From NCBI RefSeq assembly GCF_932526225.1, contig NC_064041.1, positions 9,220,813 to 9,284,812 on the forward strand: 64,000 bases of DNA, written 5' to 3'. Source of the stretch: Nematostella vectensis (taxonomy: Eukaryota > Cnidaria > Anthozoa > Actiniaria > Edwardsiidae). A program made the translations under genes and the position numbers. The notes under the pieces are model-generated. The model saw only the letters and a list, made by a program, of their open reading frames with translations. It was not told the origin of the DNA and ran no database searches. Positions within the stretch are counted from its first letter, which is position 1. Every line of letters begins with the position of its first letter. This document shows, piece after piece, positions 19,527-30,700 of this stretch.

Positions 19527-20158
19527 CGGGTTCATAACTAAACAACTAAGTACCTGCCAATAATAGCACCCGGTAAAAGAATAAAAAAAATATTTGACCC
19601 TTACTGCCGTGACCTTACCATAGAAGGGCAAAAAATATGTGAAATCTGTCAGGGCGCATCAATTCTCATCCAGACGTAATATAATTCACTAAATGATTAG
19701 GAAAATAGCACGCGATTAGAACCACCACTTTGTTTATTTTTAATAGTTTGGGCACTTAATCCTGATATCAGGCAAGAAATCTAATTAGGGCTGTCAACGT
19801 TGTTTATTTGTAATAGCTGGGACACCAAGCATCAACCATCTAAAGTACGCATAATACCATACCATTTCTTTTTTTTTTTTTTTCATCTCGACTTAAATGC
19901 CAATAAAATGACTGCTGTACATGAACGAACTTTGTTTATTGTAATAGTAGGGGGTACTTTATTCTGATATTATGCAAGCCCTCGCTAATTACATTTAATT
20001 GATTGTATTGTGTTGACACAAGCACGATATGGAATCTTGTTACGGTCGTCCCGTGTTTTCAACGTTAACTTGCCCAACATGAATCTTGTTTTTTCCTTTA
20101 AATACAAAACAGAAACAACAAAACAAAAAAATTGAAGGCCAAAACTAATAACATATGC
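19527..20158. other. Subterminal non-coding region of P1
   Basis: Matches 1055-1680 of P0, with the same spaced tttgtttatt..taatag phrases. No gene seen. The 1.1-kb block present in P0 is absent. Confidence 0.55.
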
Positions 20159-20491
20159 ACCATCCAACCGTATTACAGAGATATGACAACACATCATACA
20201 ACGATGCCGCTATGACCTTATACTACCCCCTGGATGATAAACACACAGCACTAGGTCAACGCGGCCCGTTTAGCGGAACCCTGAGCGTAACAAGAAATGC
20301 GCCACCAATGCATTCCTTTCCTCCCCTAGACACCAGAGCAACTCATATACCGATACTTGATACTCACGCATTCCTTCCCCCCCCCCCAGGTCCCAGCCCA
20401 CACATACCGATACTTCCTTTAAGCTAGGTGTGGCACATTCACCACATTCTACGCATTCCTGCCGTCCCCTATACTCACACCCCTTACTACT
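20159..20491. repeat. Right TIR of Polinton P1
   Basis: 333 bp ending CCTTACTACT; nearly identical to 2786-3116. Followed by the target duplication CAGATA (20492-20497). Confidence 0.9.
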
Positions 20492-21375
20492 CAGATATCT
20501 AAACGATTTCATCCCATATGTAGTAGTGTTTACTTTAGGTAAAGTCATTTTTGCATCTCCTCGGAGGTTATAACTGGCGTCCCTGATATTGATCAGCTCA
20601 GAAATACTTGAAGGGACCTTACTACTTTTAGAACTAATTTTGAAAACTTTAGATCACATTTTTTAGCCTTCGATTTGCTGCAGTTTTATGGCCATTTGAT
20701 TCTAGCAGTTTTTGTAACTTGACTGGTGGTCACAGTATAAGAAGCGAAGCGCCCTTTCATTTACTTTTTCTAATTTGTTAGACAGACGCTTGCTGCAGGA
20801 ATGCCACGTTTCGGAGCAATAGTTTAAATGGGGGGCGATAAAAGCTTGGTGAAGTTTGACATGTATGTTCAGTTGGAGCATCTTTCTCATTTGTCGTAGA
20901 ACTGCAGGTTGTTGGCTGTCCTTCCGACAGATTTTTGCAACTTGGCCTTCAAATTTTAACTGATTATCAAGCAGCTGTAGTTCCTTTATAGTGGGGATGG
21001 CAGTGCCCTCGCATTTAAACACGGGGTTGTCTGTTGTCTTGCCAATAACCATAGCTATATATTTTTCATGCTTTTTCCTAATGTCGTTTTCCTCATACCA
21101 TGCATCAGTCTTGCTGAGGTCGCAATTTATAGCCTGTTCCACTTGGTGGATTGTGTTTCCCGCGTAGAATATCTGGGTATCGTCCGCGTAGGTGGAGAGC
21201 GTGGTATGACGTGCTGTAAATTGTTCATAAATATGTTAAAAAATAGCGGGCCCATTATTGACCCCTGGGGGATTACCTTGGAAATGGTTTGCCAAGAGGA
21301 ACATGTATTTCCGAGTTTTACCTGCTGTTTCCGGTCACTTAGGTAGTTACTAAGCAGTACTAACAGCATTTTCGT
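20492..21375 (-). pseudogene. LINE reverse transcriptase fragment (right flank of P1)
   Basis: Same layout as 3117-3990: NYLSDRKQQVKLGNTC and PQGSIMGPLFFNIFMNNLQ (21127-21369), the YADD motif at about 21176-21194, then a 146-codon piece (20702-21142), then NTTTYGMKSFRYLSS next to the Polinton. The frame breaks just before YADD. Confidence 0.82.
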
Positions 21376-21763
21376 GATTCATAACAATTTAGGCGATTTT
21401 CCACCCTCATCTCGGTTCACCTCCTCCCAACTCGTAATAAAATACCACAATTTAGGAAGGTTCACGGGCTGGCAATCACAACTTTGACTCTTCGAGGCAA
21501 CTTTTTTGGCAGAAAACGGGCACCTTCTCCCTTCCAAATCCTATATGCCATGGAAGAATAGTTTATAAACACATCTTTTGGAGAAAATAATCCAAAAGAC
21601 CAGAATTTTCCTGCAATTTTTCACTGCAAAGTCGAAATTTATCGTTCTTCCAGAGTGCTGAAAAACGGTCGGTCCACAGAGCGCGGTCGGGGTCTGGACA
21701 CAATAGAAAATACATTGCAATACCATGGCAACCACTGAGACCATTGTATTCTCTATTGTGTCC

Positions 21764-22677
21764 AGGGGCCGGTTCCTGAAAGCTTAGTTAGCAGTTATCG
21801 GTTGATAAATATGCACTTTATCCCCAGATAAATGTATTCGTAGATAAATTGGGTTCCTGAAACAGCCGATAAAGTTATCCTCTAATAAAGTAGCAGATAA
21901 AGTTAGCAGAGGTCGGGAGGACCCGATAAGTCGCTATCTGCCGATAAGTCATGTAATTCAAGATGGCGGATGAGCTGTTGCCATGGTTATTGGGAGAGCA
22001 CAGATCTCCCAAGCTTGGGAATAAAACTCAAAACTCGTACTATTGGGGTATTAGAGAAACGTCAAATTAACATAGATTTCAAACTCTCCAGCATTTATCT
22101 AGTCATATAAGTGCTAGGGTGTCGCTCGAAGATGATCATTAGCGCTTATAACATATTGGTTGCAAATAACAAGTTGGGAAGCCTGTGGTGATTCGAAATG
22201 GCGCTCGGTGGGTTTTGGCGTTTTTCGTACTTTTTTTTTAAGAACTCGAAGAATCTCGAGACATTGAGCGACGTCCAATATGTGAAACTGAAGCTCTTAA
22301 TTTCAAGTTGGCGTCAATGGGAGACTTCAATTGCTAGCATGTCGAACGAGCGCTTTTTAAACCAGTTAAAAACAAAGTTGGGACTGAATGGAGGCGATTG
22401 CAGACAACATAGAAATGTTATGAGGATTCTGTGGTGAAAGAAAACGAAAGTTAAGGTAAACTGGGCTCAAATTTGCTGATTTACCGGGTTTACTGTGTAC
22501 AATTCACTCATCAAACCAGTTTCCTTGTCGCTTATCTATCAATAGCTATCGGATGGATAAATTTGCTTTCAAGAACCAGATTTTATCGGTCGGATAGCTA
22601 TCCACCTCTATGCAAATTTAACCCGCGGATAAGTCTTATCGGCAAATAAATTTATCTGACTTTTCAGGAACCGGCCC
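21764..22677. mobile_element. GGGGCCGGTTCCTGAAAG TIR transposon (unit 2)
   Basis: Copy of 4388-5276 with a better preserved right end (cttttcaggaaccggccc). Confidence 0.58.
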
Positions 22678-22804
22678 GAGGCCGCTAGCCATTCTTCAAA
22701 ACGGGTCAGTAGCCACGTGCACCCTTGACCGGTGACCGGTGCTTTTGGACAGTTAGCCGCGCTCGGCCGAACTGGAGACGAGAGCAAACTATACTACCCT
22801 CCCC

Positions 22805-24754
22805 TACCCTTAATATACTACGGAGCTAGTAAATAGAAGCGTACGTTAATGTCTGCTGATGGATTTATAGATGATAAGACTCTAGATTATCTTATCATCA
22901 ATGGTAAGCCTAGGGCAGGTCGTTTTTATCTCCTTCCTAAAATACATAAGAAGGGTAACCCAGGTAGGCCAGTCATATCGGGGTGAAATACTTGCACTGA
23001 AAAGATATCTGAGTTTGTAGATTATCATATTAAGGATTTGGTGCCATCTATACCATCCCATATTAAGGATACTAAACATTTTCTTAATATAGTGAGGGAT
23101 ATCGGAACTTTACCTCAGGGGGCTATCTTAGTCACAGCAGATGTGGTTGGGCTTTACCCCCACATACCCCATGTTGAGGGGTTGGAGGCTCTTAAAGCCG
23201 CTTTGGACAAACGTGGTAAGTTAACAGGTAATTATATTCCTACTGAGAACCTTGTGGACTTAGCTCGCATTGTCCTGGAGAATAATATAACTAATATAAT
23301 ATAATATAAATAAATAATAATAACTTAGTATTTAATAAGAAGCATTATTTACAGGTATTAGGTACGGCTATAGGTACTAGGATGGCACCATCATATGCTA
23401 ATCTTTTTTTATGGCTTAAGTGAAAAAGGAAATCATAGACTCTTCTCCAGTTAAGCCTTTTTTATGGCGTAGGTATATCGATGACATTTTCATGGTCTGG
23501 ACCGAAGGTGAGGACGCTCTGAGAGAGTTTATGGCTCACATGAACTCTATACATAGAACTATAAAATTTACGTTTCAGTGGTCTCTTAGTCAGGTAAATT
23601 TTTTGGATGTTTCACTTACTCCTAGGGATATACAGATCTGTATAGTAAGCCTACTGATAAGCATCAATATCTTTTTCATACGTCCTGTCATCCGTCTGCT
23701 TGTAAGAAAGGCATTCCTTTTGGGCAGGCACTACGTATTCGTAGGATATGTTAGAAGACTCTTCTTTCGAAAAGAGGGTATTAGAGTTACAAGGTTATTT
23801 AGTTGATAGGGGTTATGACAGCAGATTTGTAGCGAGGGAAGTTGACCGGGTTAGACGTATTCCTTGGGACGACACATTGAAAGACAGGCGTAAAGGTAAG
23901 AATGATCGTGTACCTTTTGTAGTCACTTTTCATCCAGCTTTACCTAATTTACCTGGTATTCTTCGTAATTTACAGCCAGTTCTAGAATCTTCTAGTAGAT
24001 GTAGGGGTGCTATTGGTAAGGTACCTATGGTGGCTTATAGGAAAACTAGGAGTTTAAAGGGTATGTTGGTGCACTCCTCTCTTAAAGAGGATAGTACTCA
24101 GGTTAGAGGTCGTGGTAAGTGTGGCAGTAAAAGGTGTAGGGTGTGTACTTTTTTTAAGACAGGGCGGGAGTTTCGCAGTACGGTTACTAATAAGAAATAT
24201 GTCATTAATTTTGACTTGGACTGTAACTCAGATTTTGTTGTTTATCTCATTACTTGCTCTATGTGTAGCAAGCAATACGTAGGGTCTACTATCAATAGTT
24301 TTAGGAAGCGTTTTAATAATCATAAAAGTAGGTTAAATAAGCACCCTAGTTTACCGATTAGTGAAAGAGTTTAGGATGACCTTATCTATCAACATTTTCA
24401 TTGCGACAAGCATTTAGGTCTTAATAATGTTATGGTACAACTTATAGATAAGTGTAACTCTGAGGCTCAGCTTAGGGAAAGGGAAGGCCAGTGGGCTTAT
24501 CGGCTTAAGTCCATCTACCCGCGGGGTCTTAATAGTGATGACTTTTTTTTTGTAGTAGGAACCCACGTAGAGATGTGTAAATTCTTTTTATCTATAGCGC
24601 GCGCTATTCTAGAAAATGCGCGTTTTTGTCAGTTGTAATGTTTTTGCGTCTTTCGCTACTATTCTGATGTAAATAAGCTTCTTCAGTCTTCCCTGAAGAA
24701 GTCTTATTTAAGACGAAAATTTGGCAGAGTCGAATTCCAGTTTTTGGTGTATTG
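22805..24754 (+). mobile_element. Penelope-like element, 5'-truncated (unit 2)
   Basis: Flanked by 10-bp direct repeats TACCCTCCCC (22795-22804 and 24755-24764). The unit 1 allele at 5393-5402 has the single uninterrupted copy. It carries RT then GIY-YIG endonuclease sequence and ends with a ctgaagaag...gacgaaaatttggcagagtc hairpin and tttttggtgtattg. Confidence 0.85.
22849..24640 (+). pseudogene. PLE reverse transcriptase / GIY-YIG endonuclease (unit 2), broken
   Basis: Order: FYLLPKIHKKGNPGRPVI (RT fingers); a TGA where unit 3 has Cys (GCNT); VTADVVGLYPHIPH (palm motif A); an AT-rich expansion near 23285-23325; [15 protein letters not shown] (motif B); WRRYIDDIFMVW (catalytic YIDD). The final part has VYLITCSMCSKQYVGSTIN and RKRFNNHKSR, the GIY-YIG nuclease core. 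PLEs use the nuclease to nick target DNA and the RT to copy RNA. The 208-codon piece at 23748-24374 is the longest intact stretch. The N-terminal PLE region is absent. Confidence 0.82.
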
Positions 24755-25391
24755 TACCCTCCCCGCCAGGTGGAAAACACGCGAGCCTATCACCGGCGCA
24801 TTTGATTCGGAATACATACTTTTTCAAGATCTAAAATTCAGATATTTTTAGTTGGCGGAGCGACAGGTAAGTAATATATTTGAGATTATTATGCGCCGGT
24901 GATAGGCTTACTTTGTTTGATTGTTTTCTGTCTGTCTCGATTATTTGTGAGTTTTCGTTGTGTTACTTGTTGGGAAAAGGTATGGTTGGTCAGTGGGTAA
25001 CTTTATATTTGCTCAGCCAAATTCCATTAGCGTATCTAGGGGGATGGCCATAGGGGTCGATGGAGCAAAATTCTCCACTTTAACCTCCGCCATGTGCTTT
25101 ATTTATTGCCCCCCTCCTTCTCTAGGCTGTTTCTCTAACCCCTACCCCTCCCTTCGGAAAGACCTGGATCCGTCCGTGTGTCCCACCATCCATAGCAATA
25201 GATCGATGAAAAGTCTCAGCTTGGCCGCATTTATACAATACAGATAACGTTTACTTACGACATTCGAGATTTAAAATAAGAAAAAGGAACTCTCGAGAGC
25301 AGTGAAGATAGTAAAGTACCGAGCATAGGCTCGCCGCTTTAACCCGGGAAAACACACACAGAAGGCAAAGTGCTTGCTTACTAAATTCTCG

Positions 25392-25471
25392 AGGATCCAG
25401 CGTACTTTGCGGGCGCTCCCAGCCGTAGCAGTGACCTTTATTGGGAGCGCCCGCAAAGTACGCTGGATCCT
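25392..25471. repeat. Perfect 30-bp inverted repeat hairpin
   Basis: Arms 25392-25421 and 25442-25471 are exact inverse copies (left arm begins aggatccagcgtactttgcg) with a 20-base spacer. GC-rich compared with its surroundings. The duplicate is at 44127-44206; absent from unit 1. Confidence 0.75.
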
Positions 25472-25499
25472 AGAGCGTGTGCTCACACTTGCTCCTGGG

Positions 25500-25990
25500 A
25501 GCAATAGTAGAACCCCCCCCCCCCCCCCATAACCATCACAGCTAATCCTGGGAACGCGCTTGAGGCATGTCACTCCCCCTTTGCGGCCAAAAAGTGGGCC
25601 ATTTCTTATTAAGGGATCCTTTTCAAATAGGATACCTATGACTCCGAATCCCCCTTCCCATAACCATCACGGCTAATCCTGAGAACGCGCTTGAGTCATG
25701 TGACCCCCCCCCCCTTTGCTGCCAAAAAGTGGGCCATTTCCTATTAAGGGATCCTTTTCACATAGGATACCTATGACTGCGCACCCCCCGCCCCCCCCCC
25801 CCCCCCATAACCATCACGGCTAATCCTGGGAACGCGCTTGAGTCATGTCACCCCCCCTTTGCGGCCAAAAAGTGGGCCATTTTTTATTAAGGGCGGATCC
25901 TTTCCACATAAGATACCTATGACTGCGCTCCCCCCCCCCCCCTTTCCCCCACTAGCACCACCACCATCATCACGGTTGGGAACGCGGTTG
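25500..25990. repeat. Tandem repeat, 130-145 bp units with poly-C
   Basis: Units start at ataaccatca (25528, 25661, 25806) with a decayed fourth near 25965. Each has gcggccaaaaagtgggcc and a C-run of 8-19 bases. Copy at 44250-44740. Confidence 0.7.
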
Positions 25991-26880
25991 AGTTTAGCGA
26001 CCCTAAGAGCAAATGTGAAAGTCGTAAAAAAATTTTTTTTTTTTTATTTCAGCATGTGCATTACATTTCATTCCATTAATGCATATTATATAGTATCCTT
26101 CTTTCTGCAGCGAAAACAATATGTGAGTTCTATTTATTAGCATCACTGCATCCATAATCTACACCACCTTTAATGAGTTTGTTAGCAAGAGTCTGTAAGT
26201 GATTAAACGTGATATTGATAGAATGCGTTTTTAGACGCCAAAAATGATCCTTCTCAAAATGACTTTGAGTTTTAAATTGCATCTCTTGATCTCTTGGTTT
26301 GCAACTACAGTTTTTTTAAATTTGTACTAATCTCCCGGCTCTCGTAGAATGCGTCTTGACGGGCTAATATTTAACGAAATATTCCGAATAATATATCGTT
26401 TTAAAGCTGAATAACGAGCACTAAATTAGTTGTGGGATGCTGTGTCTAAAAAGGATTAAATTGATTTGTGACACCTTTCGTGTTATGTCTATATTCGACG
26501 GAAAACGAACTTTCCTTTTAACTCGCGATTCTTTTGAGATAAAAAGAAAATTCTTTTTTGGACACCAAAAATGATCCTTCTCAAAATGCCTTTGAGTTTT
26601 AAATTGCATCTCTTGATCTCTTGGTTTGCAATTAAAGTTTTTTTTAAATTTTGTACTAAACTCCCAAATCTGCGATTTCATTTGTGCGTGCGTTGCGGTC
26701 GCTGATTATAAATATCTAATTTTTATTTTAGGATTTGCAAACTATAAACATTGGTGATTATGTTTCCCAAACATCAGATCTGTCGCAAGCTTCAAAGGGG
26801 CTACTAAGCGGGTTTCAATTTGAGCGAAGTTTTTAAAACAATTACCAGTGAGATACATTAATATATACCATAAAACCTAG

Positions 26881-27045
26881 AATAGAATCTGAAAGCCCAA
26901 ACTGTCGCGATCTCGTACCAGAACAATGAATATAATACACCAAAAACTGGAAATCGACTCTGCCAAATTTTAGACTCTGCCCTCTGCCCTGAAGAAGTCT
27001 TATTAAAGACGAAAATTTGGCAGAGTCGATTTTCAGTTTTTGGTG
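26881..27045. mobile_element. 165-bp palindromic insert with PLE-type hairpin (unit 2)
   Basis: Flanked by 15-bp near-identical direct repeats TACCATAAAACCTA(G/T) (26866-26880 and 27046-27060). Unit 1 has one uninterrupted copy near 6431. It contains inverted arms caccaaaaactgg...gactctgccaaatttt and the reverse, around the ctgaagaag..gacgaaa hairpin that also ends the PLE. Confidence 0.68.
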
Positions 27046-27100
27046 TACCATAAAACCTATCATATAGTGTATGTACGCAAGTGCTGTGTGAGTTGAATTT

Positions 27101-27436
27101 AAGGATAGCGGAAAGGGTCGTCGACCGGCTCTCGTAGAATGCGTCTTGACGGGCTAATATTTAACGAAATATTGCGAATAATATATCGTTTTAAAGCTGA
27201 ATAACGAGCACCAAATTAGTTGTGGGATGCTGTGTCTAAAAAGGATTAAGGGATTTGTGACACCTTTCGTGTTATGTCTATATTCGACGGAAAACGAACT
27301 TTCCTTTTAACTCGCGATTCTTTTGAGATAAAAAGAAAATTCTTTTTTGGAAATTGTAGTTTATTTGTTACCAAATCAATTCGAAATTAAAAAAAATGGG
27401 TGAGAGAGTGCTTCTGACCCTTTCCACTATCCCTAA
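27101..27436. mobile_element. MITE with GGATAGTGGAAAGGGTC ends (unit 2)
   Basis: Same element and position as 6484-6813; one TIR mismatch (ggatagcgg). Confidence 0.58.
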
Positions 27437-27462
27437 CATGACGTGAGATATGTCACAGTGAC

Positions 27463-27728
27463 TTAGTAATTGATGCGATATACGTCATTGGCCCAGGCTC
27501 CCCCGTTCCCGCCGCTGCAGCCAGGTGCGGGACCATACTTGTTGTAAGTGTGATGTGCGTCTGGGCTGGTAAAGCAATAATTTCTTGCCTGCATTGAGAA
27601 TACTATGTTTCCGCGTCTAAGGGCTTCTTTAAAACACTCCTCTAGAGTTGATGGATGAATCCAAGGTAACGCGATGGCCCGATCAATCGTGTCTATGAAA
27701 CATCCAACATGCGAATAGGCCGTTAAAC
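27463..27728 (-). CDS. Gene B terminal exon: WSC-like module
   Basis: Same as gene A with small changes ([18 protein letters not shown]). Open to the TAA at 27463. Confidence 0.72.
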
Positions 27729-30700
27729 CTAAAAGAAAAAAATCACGATGTTATGAAAACCATACGTCCATATAATTGTTTGGGATATGATATGTATAAC
27801 TGCCACGAAACTGTAAAAATGTCAGCAAATAACTTCCAGCAACCCTATAACTATGAGAAATCATGGCTACGTGGCGGTGCTTATTGCACTTGGAGGAGTC
27901 AATATTGTTTCCACAAGTAGCGCTCTTTTGACATAAGTTGTTTCCAGGATAACATTCGTCAATATCTAATTAGTAGCCACAAGCTCATCTGCGTCTGATT
28001 TTCTATTATGTTTTAACCAATGACAGTATATAATAATTCTTTAACTGTACAGTTTACGCCGTTTCCAGTATACCCAGATCTGCAAGTGCAGGTAAAGGAC
28101 CCAGCGGTATTCGCGCACGTGGCATTCGCATGACAATTGTGTACATCAAGAGAGCACTCGTCGATGTCTGAAAGATAAAGAAACAAAAAAGAGACAAATG
28201 TTCTGTGATATTTAATTTTTTAAAAAGGGTAATGTATTGCTGTTGCATACCTAAGCAGTTCTGTACTCCGTCACCGGCAAACCCAACTTTACACGCGCAG
28301 CTAAATGAGGCAATAGTGTTTTTGCACGTGGCGCTCGTGTTGTAGAGGTATTGCATACAACTAAATCGTGCAGTCTAAATTAGCCATTTAAAAAGAAGCA
28401 GTTATTGCAGTCGATGATATAGATACTGGGAAATAACATAACCAATATTTTATAATCGCCTGAGTTAATTGTTGGAGACTGTCGATCAATTTCGTCTTAA
28501 ACCGAACTTAATATATGAGCTACGAACATGCTATAGAAATGCTATTACACCGCAAAATGCAATAACTTTCGCGCAAAATGTAATTTTAACTCGAAATGTC
28601 AAAATGTAATCTTAAAGCGAAATCAACTTTTAGCTTTTAGTCAATAGATAAAGTTCTTACATTATGAGTAATACATTTGGCGTTGAATATTTTGTTGCAA
28701 TTCGCATTGAAAAGTTGTAAATTTTAGCGTTCCTTACTTAAATTAAATTTTGAGAATTAACAGTTATATCACTACTAATAACGGTTGATGGTTTTCGTTA
28801 CCTGCGCATTCATCAATATCTTAGTAATGTCAATAAATACTTTCTAATACACATTTAAATAATAATTGCAGTATTTATAACATGCAATCTTTTTATGTTT
28901 TACATATGGTGGCGTTTTGGTGGGTGGTGGAACATGATGCATAATGAAAGTGCAGGGAAAGGGGGTTCTACACAAGTTTATGCTGAAAAAAGGTCATGCT
29001 GGCTCCGCTTTTAGGCAGTGCCTAAATCAGTATAATATTCTTATAGATAATGGAAATAACTTAGGATAATATCAAACACAAGTTTAATGGTGTAATTTTC
29101 AGTGCCCTTGTATGTGGTTTGTTTGCCTTTTTTTTCGTTTTTAGGTAGTAAATTTTACGTGTTTTTTCCTGCAAAATGTAGTCTCAAATATCGAAATGTA
29201 ATAGATTTCACACAAGATGTATTATAACTACTAATATCGGTTGTTGGTTCATTACCTGCGCAGTTTACTCCGTTTCCTGTATACCCAGGTTTACATGTGC
29301 ATGCGAAGGAGCCAATGGTGTTTGCACAAGAAGCATGGTCCCGGTGGCAATTGTTGCTTCCAGAAGAGCATTCCTCAATATCTAAGAAAGAAACACAAGC
29401 TAAATTATGATACCAATAGCGCAATCTGTCAAGCACAAGTACACAGTGTCATGAATATTGCGAACTATGAAATTTCTCTATACCTATGAAGCTCCGCATC
29501 GCGCTTCTAACAGAAGCAGTTCTTGCAGTGATATATGGGTGATAAGTTTATCAATATCTTATAATCGCAAGTGATAATTGCTGGAGTCTGTCGATCAAAC
29601 TTATTTCGTCTAAAACTGTACTTAATGTATATGAGTTTCGGACATGCTATAGTAATTCATAGATCCGACGCGCGCACGAATATCCAATCAGAAATCGGCA
29701 AATAGAAGCCAGCGAAGTGCAACCCACAAATTGTGGAACATATCGGATGAGGTCAGTGAGTCCTGCCGGAATTTATCTAAAATAAATACTTTTATAGGGG
29801 TTTTCCTGTGACTTGGGAAATAAAACACGGTCACGTAACATGAAGGAAACTCGTCTTGTTTTTGGTGAAAATCTTGTCCTCGAGAAGCATAGAAATAGAT
29901 AACTACGAGTTTTGATTGTTTAATAAAAACGGCACAATTCCTGCTCAAAATACAAAAACTTTGGAATGATAAAATATAGCGGTGCTCTCTTCGGTAGGTA
30001 CTATCTGTTTATGTGTTTTCAAAGCTATTTTTGTCTACTTGCAGTGATTTTGTTGCGGGGAAGTAGAAGAGAAAGCCGAATTCGCTGTTCACGCTTTCCT
30101 TCTAAACTACAAGTTTTATCACCAAACGTCGAGATTTACAGCAAAAATACCAACGACAGTCTAATTCTTATAAATAATTGAAGTAACCTATGATAATATC
30201 AAACACAAGTTTAATGGTGGAATATACACTGCTCTTGTATGTGGTTTGTTTGCCTTTTTGTTTTTTGTTTCTAGGTAGTAGATTTTACGTGTTTTTCTGC
30301 AAAATGTAATCTTAACGCAAAATGTAAAAATTTTCACGCAAAATGTAATCTTAAAACGAAGTGTCATAAATTTCACTTTAAAATGTAATCTATACGCGAA
30401 ATGTTATAACTTTCAGGGAAAATGTACTTCTAACACAATATGTAATAACTTTCAACGCAAAATGTAATCATACACGAAAGGCAACAACCTTAAACGCTAA
30501 ATGTGATAAAACTAAAATATTCTATTGACTGAAAGAAAAGTAAACTAGTTTACTTTTAGCTTTTAGTCAATAGATAAACTTATTACATCATGCGTAATAC
30601 CTTTGGCGTTAAATATTTTGTTGCACTTCGCGTTGAACAGTTGAAACTTTTAGCGTTCTTTACTTAAATTACATTTTGCGAATTAACAGTAATATTATTA

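Larger units (their letters stand above)
13925..20491 (-). mobile_element. Polinton/Maverick element P1, complete ends, internally deleted
   Basis: 6567 bp bounded by inverted AGTAGTAAGGGGTGTG termini and a perfect 6-bp target duplication CAGATA (13919-13924 and 20492-20497). It is inserted in a LINE RT fragment. Genes left to right: rightward membrane protein and nuclease-like pseudogene, then leftward proline-rich protein, pX-like protein, unknown remnant, ATPase remnant, protease, truncated major capsid protein, Gly-rich protein, and a penton-like gene fused to the first codons of polB. Most of polB and ATPase and any integrase are missing, so it could move only with help. Usual Polintons are 15-20 kb. 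Confidence 0.9.
24765..26880. other. Intergenic repeats (unit 2)
   Basis: No gene seen. It contains a 30-bp perfect hairpin (25392-25471), a tandem 130-145-bp repeat (25500-25990) and AT-rich DNA duplicated at 43500-45293. A partial internal duplication of the AT-rich part (for example the tttgagttttaaattgcatctc phrase at about 26265 and 26591) is specific to this unit. Confidence 0.55.
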
